A stretch of DNA of 64,000 bases from Rhodoferax sp. Its GTDB lineage: Bacteria; Pseudomonadota; Gammaproteobacteria; Burkholderiales; Burkholderiaceae_C. Position numbers and translations under genes: made by a program. Under the pieces are notes generated by a model that worked only from the letters and a program-made list of their open reading frames with translations, made no database searches and was not told the origin of the DNA. Shown one piece after another: positions 1 through 8,604 of this stretch; the stretch's first letter is position 1, and every line of letters begins with the position of its first letter. Location of the stretch: NCBI GenBank assembly GCA_003133245.1, contig PKWM01000015.1:34909-98908 (forward strand), in the 5' to 3' direction.

Positions 1-29
1 TGTTCATTTATTTTTTGTTGGCTCGAGTC

Positions 30-60
30 CGTCATTGCGAGCCAAGCGCGGCAATCCATG
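30..60 (+). repeat. Dispersed GTCATTGCG...GCAATCCATG intergenic repeat
   Basis: The unit opens with CGTCATTGCG and closes with CGGCAATCCATG around an AGCCAAG-type centre. Related copies lie at 34993-35020 and, inverted and shortened, at 53253-53272. This kind of short repeat is common between genes in Burkholderiales. The rest of positions 1-216 shows no credible gene, only the leader of lolC. Confidence 0.6.
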
Positions 61-216
61 TGGTTCTGAGTCGCATGGCTGCATTTTGGCAGATTCGCTG
101 TCGTCATGGCCAAGCATGGGTTAATCATAGCCGTGGGCGATTGTGTTGAATGCCACAATCCGCAATCTGGCGTGCAGCCCCGTTTTCAGCGAAATTTGCT
201 TTACAGTCAGCCATCC

Positions 217-1473
217 ATGCAACTCCCCTACGAACTTATTCTCGGCTGGCGCTACACGCGCGCTGGCCGCGCGACCCGGCGCAACGGCTTTATCTCGTTT
301 ATTTCGGGTGTCTCGATGCTGGGCATTGCGCTGGGCGTGGCGGCGCTGATCATTGTGCTTTCGGTGATGAACGGCTTTCAAAAAGAGGTGCGCGACCGCA
401 TGCTCGGGGTGGTCTCGCACATCGAAATTTTTGCGCCGGGCGGTGGCGCACTACCCAATTTGGAACGCACGCTGGCTCAGGTCCGCGCGCATCCGCAGGT
501 GCTCGGTGCTGCCCCTTTCATCGCCGCACAAGCCTTGCTGGCCCGGGGCGAGGACATGAAGGGCACCATGGTGCGGGGCATTGACCCGGCGCGCGAGGCC
601 GACGTGACCGATCTGGCCATCGGCCTGAAGAACGCCGCGCTGGCACGCCTGGTTCCGGGCGAATTTGGCGTTGTGCTGGGCATCGAGTTGGCGCGCAGCC
701 TGGGCGTGCACCAAGGTGACAGGGTGACGCTGGTGGCACCCAGCGGGCAGGTCACCCCAGCCGGTATCGTTCCGCGCCTCAAGCAGATGACGGTGGTGGG
801 CACTTTTGACTCGGGCCACTTCGAATACGACTCGGCGCTGCTGCTGATGCACATCGACGATGCCGCCAAGATTTTTCGCCTGGAAGGCCCGACCGGTGTG
901 CGCGTCAAGTTGCGCGACTTGCACCAGGCACCTGAGGTTGCGAGTGAGCTCTCCAGCAGCCTGGGGGGCGATCTGGTGGTACGTGACTGGACACGCCAGA
1001 ACCGCACCTGGTTTGCCGCCGTGCAGGTCGAGAAACGCATGATGTTCATCATCCTGACCTTGATCGTTGCGGTGGCCGCTTTCAATCTGGTATCGACGCT
1101 GGTGATGACGGTGACCGACAAGCGCGCCGACATTGCCATCCTGCGCACACTGGGTGCCAGTCCAAGTTCCATCATGGGCGTTTTTGTGGTGCAAGGCGCC
1201 CTGGTGGGGGTAATTGGCACTTTTGCAGGTTTGGCGTTGGGGCTGTGCGTGGCGTTCAACATCGACGTGATCGTGCCTGCGCTGGAGCATCTGTTCCATG
1301 CCAGCTTTTTGCCCAAAGACATTTACCTGATCAGCCGCATGCCGAGCGAGCCGCAGCAGGCCGACATCCTGCCGATTGTCCTCATCTCGCTGGTACTGGC
1401 TTTTCTGGCCACGCTGTACCCGAGCTGGCGTGCTTCCCAAGTGAATCCGGCCGAGGCGCTGCGCTATGAGTGA
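217..1473 (+). CDS. lolC: Lipoprotein-releasing ABC transporter permease (LolC/LolE family)
   Basis: Inner-membrane permease of the LolCDE machine, which extracts mature lipoproteins from the inner membrane and hands them to LolA. The 418-residue product matches the usual family length. A first membrane segment lies at about residues 25-50, followed by a large periplasmic domain, then three C-terminal segments at about 275-300, 319-345 and 384-405: the FtsX/MacB-type topology. The ATG at 217 ([13 protein letters not shown]) is preferred to an upstream in-frame ATG at 106 because conserved sequence begins here. The last codons overlap the start of lolD, so the two are almost certainly coupled. 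Betaproteobacteria often have one LolC/E-type permease acting as a homodimer; whether this is strictly LolC or LolE cannot be settled here. Confidence 0.93.
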   Translation: MQLPYELILGWRYTRAGRATRRNGFISFISGVSMLGIALGVAALIIVLSVMNGFQKEVRDRMLGVVSHIEIFAPGGGALPNLERTLAQVRAHPQVLGAAPFIAAQALLARGEDMKGTMVRGIDPAREADVTDLAIGLKNAALARLVPGEFGVVLGIELARSLGVHQGDRVTLVAPSGQVTPAGIVPRLKQMTVVGTFDSGHFEYDSALLLMHIDDAAKIFRLEGPTGVRVKLRDLHQAPEVASELSSSLGGDLVVRDWTRQNRTWFAAVQVEKRMMFIILTLIVAVAAFNLVSTLVMTVTDKRADIAILRTLGASPSSIMGVFVVQGALVGVIGTFAGLALGLCVAFNIDVIVPALEHLFHASFLPKDIYLISRMPSEPQQADILPIVLISLVLAFLATLYPSWRASQVNPAEALRYE

Positions 1474-2230
1474 TGTTGCCCCCACGCTTGCCACTGCGTG
1501 TGTTGCGCTGCCCCCCGAGGGTGCTGCCATCGGCTTGGGGCGGCCCGGCACCGATGGCGTTATTGTCCTGAGTGCCCGCGGACTGACCAAGCGTTTCACC
1601 GAAGGTCGCCTGGACGTGACGGTGCTGCAAGGCGTTGACCTGGATGTGCGCGCTGGCGAGACGCTGGCCATTGTCGGTGCCTCAGGTTCGGGCAAAAGCA
1701 CATTGCTGCATTTGCTCGGAGGCCTGGACGCGCCCAGCAGCGGTGTGGTGCATCTCAACGGCGTCGACCTGGCCAGCCAAAGTGCCGCCGCGCAGGGTCG
1801 GCTACGCAACCAGTACCTTGGTTTTGTTTATCAGTTTCACCATTTGCTCAATGAATTCAGTGCCATCGACAACGTCGCCATGCCTTTGTGGATCAGGCGC
1901 CAGGCACCTCAGCAAGCGGCCCAAGCAGCGCGCAAAATGCTGACCGCGGTGGGCTTGCAAGAACGGCTGCAACACCGTCCGTCGGAGCTGTCCGGTGGCG
2001 AGCGCCAGCGCGTCGCCATCGCCCGCGCGCTGGTGACGCAACCGGCTTGTGTGCTGGCCGACGAGCCCACCGGTAACCTCGACCGCGGCAGCGCCAATGA
2101 CGTGTTTGAATTGATGCTCGAATTGGCGCGCACGCAAGGCACCGCCTTCATTGTCGTTACCCATGATGAAACGCTGGCGGCGCGTTGTGGGCGGCAATGG
2201 CGGCTGGTGCAGGGCAAGCTGCAACCGTGA
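1466..2230 (+). CDS. lolD: Lipoprotein-releasing ABC transporter ATP-binding protein LolD
   Basis: ATPase subunit that powers lipoprotein release by LolC/E. The Walker A motif GASGSGKST is at residues 71-79, the ABC signature [15 protein letters not shown] follows, and Walker B plus D-loop read [10 protein letters not shown]. The start overlaps the lolC stop by 8 bases. At 254 residues it carries roughly 30 extra N-terminal residues compared with typical LolD, rich in Ala/Gly/Pro and not conserved-looking, so the real start could be downstream; no better ATG exists before the conserved core. The stop codon overlaps the next gene's ATG by one base (TGATG), which makes a three-gene coupled unit. 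Confidence 0.92.
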   Translation: MSDVAPTLATACVALPPEGAAIGLGRPGTDGVIVLSARGLTKRFTEGRLDVTVLQGVDLDVRAGETLAIVGASGSGKSTLLHLLGGLDAPSSGVVHLNGVDLASQSAAAQGRLRNQYLGFVYQFHHLLNEFSAIDNVAMPLWIRRQAPQQAAQAARKMLTAVGLQERLQHRPSELSGGERQRVAIARALVTQPACVLADEPTGNLDRGSANDVFELMLELARTQGTAFIVVTHDETLAARCGRQWRLVQGKLQP

Positions 2231-3114
2231 TGCAGTGGATCGACACCCATTGCCACCTCGACGTAGCTGAATTTTTGCCAGACGCGCTGGCGGTGCGTGC
2301 GCGGGCGGCGTCTCGGGGTGTCGCACATTGCGTGTTGCCAGCGGTTGAGGTGGCCAACTTCGAGGCGGTGCGCAAGTTGGCATATACCACCGGCGACAGT
2401 TACGCGCTGGGCATTCATTCGCTTTACGTGAAGCAGGCCAAAGACGGCGATCTGGCTGAGCTGGATGCGGCCTTGCAGATGCACCGCACTGATCCGCGCC
2501 TGGTTGCAATCGGTGAAATTGGTCTCGACTACTTTGTGCCTGAGCTGAGCACCAGCCCGCTGCGCGAGCGCCAGGAATACTTCTACCTGGAGCAGCTCAG
2601 ACTGGCCCGTCGCCATGATCTGCCGGTGATCTTGCACACGCGGCACTCGGTTGATCAGGTGCTCAAAGGGCTGCGTCAGGTGGGCGGCAAGGCCGGGTGT
2701 TGGCATGGTATTGCCCATGCCTTTAACGGCAGCGAGCAGCAGGCGCAGGCCTTTATCGCGCTGGGTTTCAAGCTCGGCTTTGGTGGTGCGCTGACCTTTG
2801 AGCGCGCGCTGCAATTGCGTCGTCTGGCTGCCCGTCTTCCGTTGGAGTCGATCGTGCTGGAAACCGATGCCCCTGATATGCCGCCGCACTGGCTATATAA
2901 AACGGCGGAGCAACGCGCTGCGGGTTCGACACCAGCGCGTAACGAGCCCGCTGAGTTGCCGCGCATCGGGGCCGAACTGGCGGCGCTGCGAGGCATCAGT
3001 GCCGATGAACTGGCCGACGCCACCGTGCGCAACGCGCTGGCGGCCTTACCGCGTCTGCGCGGCCTGCTCGATGTGCTCCACCAGCAAGTCCACAAAATTC
3101 CCGGAACCCAGTGA
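2230..3114 (+). CDS. TatD family metal-dependent deoxyribonuclease
   Basis: Cytoplasmic TIM-barrel metal-dependent hydrolase of the TatD family, implicated in DNA exonuclease activity and repair. The metal-binding set is complete: H7 and H9 (DTHCHLD), E96 (IGEIGLDY), H136 (HTRHS), H163 (GIAHAFNGS) and D213 (LETDAPDMP). The product is 294 residues, slightly above the usual 255-265. The ATG at 2230 shares a base with the lolD stop; an upstream in-frame start at 2185 would lie inside lolD and is less likely. The 3' end overlaps the convergent DUF3108 gene by 69 bases. Confidence 0.92.
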   Translation: MQWIDTHCHLDVAEFLPDALAVRARAASRGVAHCVLPAVEVANFEAVRKLAYTTGDSYALGIHSLYVKQAKDGDLAELDAALQMHRTDPRLVAIGEIGLDYFVPELSTSPLRERQEYFYLEQLRLARRHDLPVILHTRHSVDQVLKGLRQVGGKAGCWHGIAHAFNGSEQQAQAFIALGFKLGFGGALTFERALQLRRLAARLPLESIVLETDAPDMPPHWLYKTAEQRAAGSTPARNEPAELPRIGAELAALRGISADELADATVRNALAALPRLRGLLDVLHQQVHKIPGTQ

Positions 3115-4134
3115 AATCCGCAGCCGCACCGGCAGGTATTGCAGACTGGGCGCAAACCAGAGCTCGACCGTGATCACGCCACTGGGGTTGGCGATCGGCC
3201 GCGGCACCAGGTGAAACGCCGGCACTGGCCCGAGTTCAGGGGTTATTAACGTTTCCTCATCGGTTACGTCATAGGTCCACCAGGCCATGCCTTGTGGCCG
3301 TGCCAGCCAGACACTCACTTGGCCGCCCACTTTCAGAGCTTCACGCCCGCTGGAAAAGCGGTGGCTGAGTTCGACCAGCTGGCTGACAGTGTCTTGCAGC
3401 GCGGGTGGCGCAAGCACTTGGCTGCCGTCATGGAACTTGACCAGTCCGCCATTAAACGTCAGATGGCGCACGCTGCCGAGAAACTGTTCTTCATAGACCT
3501 GGGGTCGCAAACCAGCGTCGCTAACTTCGCCTTGGCTGATCATCGACACGCCCAGCACCAGCGCCATGCGCAGATCGACCCGTACCTGGTAGCGGCTCTG
3601 CTCGCGCTGCCATTGCACGCGGGCGCTGCCATACAGCGGGCCACGGTAATTGCCAGTCAGTTGATAAGAGACGCGCGTGTCGGTGGGCCAACTGTCCAGT
3701 GCGGGCGTTGATTCCTCGATCACGGGTGCGCTCGCTACAGTGGCTGGTGCCGCTGGCAGCGCCGCCTTTGTCGGGTCTGTTGGTTTTGCCAGGTCTGGCG
3801 CGGATGCGGCTTGGGCTACAGCTTGGGCCAGCGTATCGCTCGGGTGCGAATCACGTGGCCCGTCCGGTTGCTCTTGTCCCGGTGCAGGCTCGGCTGCGAC
3901 ATCAGCCTGTGTAACATTTGACACGGTGTTCTGAGGCACATGGGCCAGGTGCGTCTTGGGCGGAACCAGACGCGCTTGGATCGCGCGCGTCGGCACCACG
4001 ATCCGCGTAAACAGGGGATCGACCATCGGGATCAGAGGCCGCACATCGGGCATCTGTCCGCGCAGCCAGACCAAGCCTGCCCAATGAGCCAGCAGCACAA
4101 ACGCCAGCAAGAGCACGAGCGGTCTTGGTTTCAT
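3046..4134 (-). CDS. DUF3108 domain-containing protein
   Basis: Envelope protein of unknown function. The 362-residue product begins with a hydrophobic signal or anchor (residues 5-24, LVLLLAFVLLAHWAGLVWL). A Pro/Ala-rich low-complexity linker follows (about residues 70-150), and the DUF3108 beta-rich domain occupies the C-terminal 200 residues, recognisable by conserved patches such as YRGPLYGSARVQW and VELWFAPSLQYLPVRLRI. The ATG at 4134 is chosen because the signal-like segment starts directly after it; the longer reading frame to 4218 has no such logic. The tail is antisense to the last 69 bases of the TatD gene. Fold comparisons suggest a lipocalin-like ligand-binding shape, but that is inference. 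Confidence 0.82.
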   Translation of the reverse strand: MKPRPLVLLLAFVLLAHWAGLVWLRGQMPDVRPLIPMVDPLFTRIVVPTRAIQARLVPPKTHLAHVPQNTVSNVTQADVAAEPAPGQEQPDGPRDSHPSDTLAQAVAQAASAPDLAKPTDPTKAALPAAPATVASAPVIEESTPALDSWPTDTRVSYQLTGNYRGPLYGSARVQWQREQSRYQVRVDLRMALVLGVSMISQGEVSDAGLRPQVYEEQFLGSVRHLTFNGGLVKFHDGSQVLAPPALQDTVSQLVELSHRFSSGREALKVGGQVSVWLARPQGMAWWTYDVTDEETLITPELGPVPAFHLVPRPIANPSGVITVELWFAPSLQYLPVRLRISLGSGNFVDLLVEHIEQAAQTR

Positions 4135-4261
4135 GTGGGACAGCGCGGCCCACAGGCGGGGGTCGATAGAACAGAGGTTGCGGATATCACAGTCCCGATT
4201 GTTACCGCCAGTTGACACCCAGCCTGGCTCAGCAAACTGTCCATGAATTTTTTAAAATTTA

Positions 4262-5071
4262 TTGACTCGAATATTCAATAAGGTCTTCATCGGGTTTGGG
4301 GATAATGCTTCAATCTTGAAAAAACGCACAAATACTCTTCCCGAGGTCAACTTCTCCGACCAAGGCTCGCTGCGGCACCTGCATCTGGGTACCGAATGGA
4401 TTCAGGGTTCGATGAATCTGGATCAGCCTAATGTTTTGGTGCATGAATACATCGAGCGCATGATGGCCTGGTTGCTGTTTGTGGAACCCGACTCGGTGCC
4501 AGCGCGGCAAGCGCTACAGTTGGGCTTGGGCGCGGGCTCCCTGACCAAGTTCTGCAACAAGGAGCTGCGCATGAAAACTACCGCCATTGAGCTCAACCCG
4601 CAAGTGCTCACCGCTTGTCGCGGCTGGTTCAAGTTGCCAGCCGAGAACGCCCGCCTGCAAGTGGTGCTGGCCGATGCCGCCGTTGAAATTCAAAACCCCA
4701 GGTGGTGGGGCGCCGTCGATGCGTTGCAGGTTGATTTGTATGACAACCAGGCCGCTGCACCGGTGCAGGACAGTCTGCCTTTTTATTCACATTGCAGACG
4801 GCTGCTGACGCCTGAAGGTTGCATGACAGTCAATTTGTTTGGTCGCGCTTCGAGCTTTGCGCGCACGGTTGAAAAAATCACCGCCGCATTTGGCGAACGA
4901 GCGGTGTGGGCGTTCAAGCCGACACGCGAAGGCAACACGGTGGTGCTGGCCCAGCACACACCGAGCAGGCCCAAGCGCGAACTGTTGACGACGCGCGCTG
5001 ACATCATTCAAACCCGCTGGGGTTTGCCCGCCACCAAATGGGTACGAGTTTTCAAACCGGTCTCGTCATGA
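4262..5071 (+). CDS. SpeE-like (spermidine synthase family) methyltransferase-fold protein
   Basis: Rossmann-fold protein related to polyamine aminopropyltransferases. The nucleotide-binding loop is LGLGAGSLTKFC, followed by the acidic TAIELNPQV strand and the VDALQVDLYD motif typical of bacterial SpeE-like proteins. These often lack true polyamine chemistry, and the substrate is unknown. The frame opens at a TTG (4262), with another TTG at 4316; no ATG exists before the conserved core, so the N-terminus is uncertain. The stop codon overlaps the start of the GspE-family gene (ATGA), showing translational coupling with a secretion-type ATPase. Confidence 0.8.
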   Translation: MTRIFNKVFIGFGDNASILKKRTNTLPEVNFSDQGSLRHLHLGTEWIQGSMNLDQPNVLVHEYIERMMAWLLFVEPDSVPARQALQLGLGAGSLTKFCNKELRMKTTAIELNPQVLTACRGWFKLPAENARLQVVLADAAVEIQNPRWWGAVDALQVDLYDNQAAAPVQDSLPFYSHCRRLLTPEGCMTVNLFGRASSFARTVEKITAAFGERAVWAFKPTREGNTVVLAQHTPSRPKRELLTTRADIIQTRWGLPATKWVRVFKPVSS

Positions 5072-6858
5072 ACAGCGCATCAACTGCAAAGTCACCGGCA
5101 CGCAATGCGCACCACGGGCCGCTCGATTGGCGCTACCTGGTGCAGTGGTTGCGCAGCGACGGCGTGATCAGTGCCGAAGAAGCCCAGCGCATCACTTCAC
5201 GCTGTGCCCAGGCCGAGAGCGCGCAACACCCCCTGGTGCGCCTGGCCAGTGTTTCGGTGCGCCGCGCCCTTGATGACAAACCGATGGACATTGAGCAATT
5301 AACCCAATGGCTGGCGGCACGTGTCGGCCTGGACTATTTGCGCATAGACCCGCTCAAGGTGGATGTGGGCAAGGTGGCCGACACGATCAGCGCGGCCTAT
5401 GCCGAGCGGCACAAAATTTTGCCGTTGCAAGTGAGCGCCAGTGAAGTGGTGATGGCTACCGCTGAGCCGTTTATGACCGACTGGGTGGCCGAAGTCGAGC
5501 GCCAGTCGCGTCGCAGCGTGCGCCGGGTGTTGGCCAATCCGCAGGAAATTCACCGCTTTACCGCCGAGTTTTTTGCCTTGGCCAAATCGGTGCGGGCTGC
5601 CAACAAGGCCGGGAGCAGCAGTGGCAGTGCGAGTTTTGAACAACTGGTGGAGCTCGGCAAAAGCAACAAGCAGCTTGATGCCAACGACCAGAGCGTGGTG
5701 CAGGTGGTGGACTGGCTCTGGCAATATGCGTTTGACCAACGCGCCAGCGATATCCATTTGGAGCCCAGGCGCGAACAGGGTGTGATCCGCTTCCGCATCG
5801 ACGGGGTGTTGCACCCGGTCTATCAAATGCCGATGGGTGTTCTGGTGGCGATGACAGCGCGCATCAAGCTGCTCGGTCGCATGGACGTGATGGAAAAGCG
5901 GCGGCCGCAGGATGGCCGCATCAAAACCAGAAACCCCGGCGGCGATGAAATCGAGATGCGGATATCAACCTTGCCAACCGCTTTTGGCGAGAAGATGGTG
6001 ATGCGCATTTTTGACCCCGACACCACTGTCAAGGACCTCGACGCGCTCGGCTTCTCGGCACACGATGCCCAGCGTTGGGAGACCCTGGTTAAGCGCCCCA
6101 CCGGCATTATTCTGGTCACGGGTCCGACCGGTTCCGGCAAAACCACCACGCTTTACTCGACGCTCAAACGCATCGCCACCGAAGAGGTCAACGTCAGCAC
6201 GGTTGAAGACCCGATCGAGATGATTGAGCCCACGTTCAATCAGACGCAGGTGCAGCCGCAGCTCGATTTTGGTTTTCCCGAAGGCTTGCGTGCGCTCATG
6301 CGCCAGGACCCCGACATCATCATGGTGGGCGAGATCCGGGACCAGCAAACCGCCGAGATGGCAGTGCAGGCCGCCCTCACCGGGCACTTGGTTTTTTCCA
6401 CGCTGCATACCAACGACGCGCCATCGGCGGTGACGCGCCTGCTCGAACTCGGTGTGCCCGCCTACCTGATCAACGCCACCCTGCTCGGTGTGCTTGCACA
6501 GCGTCTGGTGCGCACGCTGTGCAAGCAATGCAAGGTGCCCGACCCGGCCGCCAGCCGCGAAGCACTGGCCGAGGTCGTCAAGCCCTGGCAGCTCGATGGC
6601 GCTTACCAGCCTTTCAAACCAGTCGGTTGTGTTGACTGCCGCATGACTGGTTTCATGGGGCGCATGGGCTTGTACGAATTGCTGGTAGTGTCCGAAGCTT
6701 TCAAGGGGCAGGTTATCCGTGAGCCCAGCAGTACTGCGCTCAAACGTCAGGCCATCAGCGATGGCATGCGCCCGCTGCGGCTGGCTGGCACCTTGAGCGT
6801 GGCCGAAGGGCTGACCGTGCTGGAAGAGGTGTTGGCTTGCACACCGCCTTTGAGCTAG
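5068..6858 (+). CDS. GspE/PulE/PilB family secretion ATPase
   Basis: Hexameric traffic ATPase of the type II secretion / type IV pilus assembly class. The 596-residue product has an N-terminal N1E/MshEN-like domain (about residues 20-170) and a C-terminal ATPase. Walker A GPTGSGKT is at residues 352-359 and Walker B RQDPDIIMVGEIRD begins at 412. The tetracysteine zinc finger is complete: C485, C488, C521 and C524. The ATG at 5068 lies in the stop codon of the SpeE-like gene. No other gsp or pil genes lie nearby, so this copy is an orphan relative to its usual cluster. It may serve a distant T2SS or T4P system or an as yet unassigned one. Confidence 0.9.
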   Translation: MNSASTAKSPARNAHHGPLDWRYLVQWLRSDGVISAEEAQRITSRCAQAESAQHPLVRLASVSVRRALDDKPMDIEQLTQWLAARVGLDYLRIDPLKVDVGKVADTISAAYAERHKILPLQVSASEVVMATAEPFMTDWVAEVERQSRRSVRRVLANPQEIHRFTAEFFALAKSVRAANKAGSSSGSASFEQLVELGKSNKQLDANDQSVVQVVDWLWQYAFDQRASDIHLEPRREQGVIRFRIDGVLHPVYQMPMGVLVAMTARIKLLGRMDVMEKRRPQDGRIKTRNPGGDEIEMRISTLPTAFGEKMVMRIFDPDTTVKDLDALGFSAHDAQRWETLVKRPTGIILVTGPTGSGKTTTLYSTLKRIATEEVNVSTVEDPIEMIEPTFNQTQVQPQLDFGFPEGLRALMRQDPDIIMVGEIRDQQTAEMAVQAALTGHLVFSTLHTNDAPSAVTRLLELGVPAYLINATLLGVLAQRLVRTLCKQCKVPDPAASREALAEVVKPWQLDGAYQPFKPVGCVDCRMTGFMGRMGLYELLVVSEAFKGQVIREPSSTALKRQAISDGMRPLRLAGTLSVAEGLTVLEEVLACTPPLS

Positions 6859-6905
6859 CCCTTTGTCATCGATAGTGACGAAATAATGGATTTGTAGAAG
6901 CTCTG

Positions 6906-8192
6906 ATGAATCACCCCTTACCCCAGCACCCGCAACGCGCTGCGCTGCACAACGAAGTTCACGCCCGGCCGCCACAGGCCTTGCTGGCACCGTTGGCGAT
7001 CTCGCATGTGGTGATGCTGTGCGACGGTGCCGAGCGCGAACTGAGCCGGGCGCACCTGTCAGCGTTATTGCGCGAGCGTCACCTGCCCTTGCCCGACGCG
7101 CAGTCGAGCCACTTCCGCATGGACCTGGGCGCATTTCATCTTCGCTGGGAGATGCACACCGAGTTTGTCACCTGGACTTTCATGTACCCGCTGGCGAGCG
7201 AGCGCCTGGGAGATGTTGATCCGGTGCGTGCTTTGGCGGTGGTGCCGCAAGACTGGTTTGCCAATTTGCCAGGCCAATGTTTGTCGAGTTTGCACCTGTG
7301 GGCTTTGCCGGCCGATGCCTCGGTTGCACCGATGCTGATCAAACAAATGCTGCAGGAAGACACGCTGGTGGCGTCGAGTGTGGCTGGCGGCGGGGCAGAG
7401 TTCTACACCGACTTTGCCATCCACGCCGATGGTTTTTCACGCATGGTGCTGTTGGTGAACGACTTGTCGCCAAGGCGCCTGGGGCGTCTGGTGCAACGTT
7501 TGCTGGAAATTGAAGGCTACCGCATGGCTGCCTTGCTCGGCCTACCGGCAGCGCGCGAAGCTTCCCGTATTTTGTCGCTGGCTGAGGGCGAGCTGGTCGA
7601 TCTGGCCAGCGCCATTCGCAGCGCCACGCCGCAGGATGAACCGCTGCTGCTCGATCGTCTGACGCGTCTGGCTGGGCAAGTGGAGAGCCAGCACGCGGCC
7701 ACCCATTCGCGCTTCTCGGCCAGCGTGGCTTACTTTGAGCTGGTGGACAAACGCATCAGCCAGATCAATGAGTCGGCCCTGCCCGGCATGCAGACCGTTG
7801 GCGAATTCATGGATCGCCGCCTGAGCCCGGCGCGCAGCACCTGCGAGTGGGCCACACGACGCCAGGATGCGCTGTCGCAACGCGTTGCGCGCATCAGCAA
7901 CCTGCTGCGCACGCGGGTTGAGATTGAGCAGCAGCAAAGCAGCCAGGCGCTGCTCGCCACCATGAACCAGCGCCAAGGCTTGCAACTCAAGTTGCAGGCC
8001 ACAGTGGAGGGTTTGTCGGTGGCGGCCATTACCTACTACATTGTGGGGCTGGTCAGCTACCTGGCCAAAGGCGCGAACGCTCTGGGCTGGCCCTGGAGCG
8101 CCGAGAGCACGGCGGCGGTTGCGATCCCGCTGGTAGCGCTGGGCGTCTGGTGGTCATTGCAGCGCTTGCATAACAAGGTTTTCAAAGGGTGA
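6906..8192 (+). CDS. DUF3422 family membrane protein
   Basis: A 428-residue protein of the DUF3422 family, whose biochemical role is not established. The N-terminus (NEVHARPPQALLAP) is the family hallmark. A long soluble portion with helical, coiled-coil-prone segments (about residues 235-360) leads to two C-terminal membrane helices (about 365-385 and 400-420), so the protein is probably tail-anchored in the inner membrane with its bulk in the cytoplasm. The ATG at 6906 is 47 bases after the GspE-like gene, so co-transcription is possible. Confidence 0.88.
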   Translation: MNHPLPQHPQRAALHNEVHARPPQALLAPLAISHVVMLCDGAERELSRAHLSALLRERHLPLPDAQSSHFRMDLGAFHLRWEMHTEFVTWTFMYPLASERLGDVDPVRALAVVPQDWFANLPGQCLSSLHLWALPADASVAPMLIKQMLQEDTLVASSVAGGGAEFYTDFAIHADGFSRMVLLVNDLSPRRLGRLVQRLLEIEGYRMAALLGLPAAREASRILSLAEGELVDLASAIRSATPQDEPLLLDRLTRLAGQVESQHAATHSRFSASVAYFELVDKRISQINESALPGMQTVGEFMDRRLSPARSTCEWATRRQDALSQRVARISNLLRTRVEIEQQQSSQALLATMNQRQGLQLKLQATVEGLSVAAITYYIVGLVSYLAKGANALGWPWSAESTAAVAIPLVALGVWWSLQRLHNKVFKG

Positions 8193-8266
8193 CAGGCCAT
8201 GGGGTTGGCATTCAAGATTTGTGCGTCAAATGACCGCACAATATGGTTTTACTCGGGAGTATCGTC

Positions 8267-8536
8267 ATGCAGTCTGCCTCCAGTCGTGGGCAATTCACTC
8301 GAATTAGCCTGCAAACTACACCACGTGTTAAGGCGACGATTGAACGGGCAGCCGCAATGGTGGGTCTGACGGTTTCCGACTTCGTGTTACGACGCGTCTA
8401 CGAGGCTGCAAGTCGCATCGTGGCAGATGACGATCCACTCATTTTGTCGCATCAAGCGTTTCAGTCCTTTGTAGCGGATTGTGAAAAGCCGTGTCGGCCC
8501 ACGGATGCACTGCGCAATCTGATGGACAGACGTTAA
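8267..8536 (+). CDS. DUF1778 family (TacA-like) antitoxin, without a toxin partner
   Basis: An 89-residue ribbon-helix-helix protein of the DUF1778 family. The DNA-binding strand and helices fall in the first half (RGQFTRISLQTTPRVKATIE, then AAAMVGLTVSDFVLRRVYEAA). The usual toxin-neutralising C-terminus follows, with the PLILSHQAFQSFV segment. Such antitoxins normally sit just upstream of a GNAT acetyltransferase toxin (TacT). Here only 68 bases separate the stop from a restriction-modification gene and no GNAT frame exists, so the antitoxin is an orphan. The start at 8267 gives the canonical length; an ATG at 8243 would add eight residues. Confidence 0.85.
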   Translation: MQSASSRGQFTRISLQTTPRVKATIERAAAMVGLTVSDFVLRRVYEAASRIVADDDPLILSHQAFQSFVADCEKPCRPTDALRNLMDRR

Positions 8537-8604
8537 GTGAACGCTAGTCATCCAGCGAGCCTTTTCGTTCGACTAAGCTTCCTTACGCCTACGCACCTTA
8601 TGCC

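Noticed and set aside
451..1809. A 452-residue minus-strand frame.
   Set aside because: Antisense to lolC and lolD, which have full motif support.
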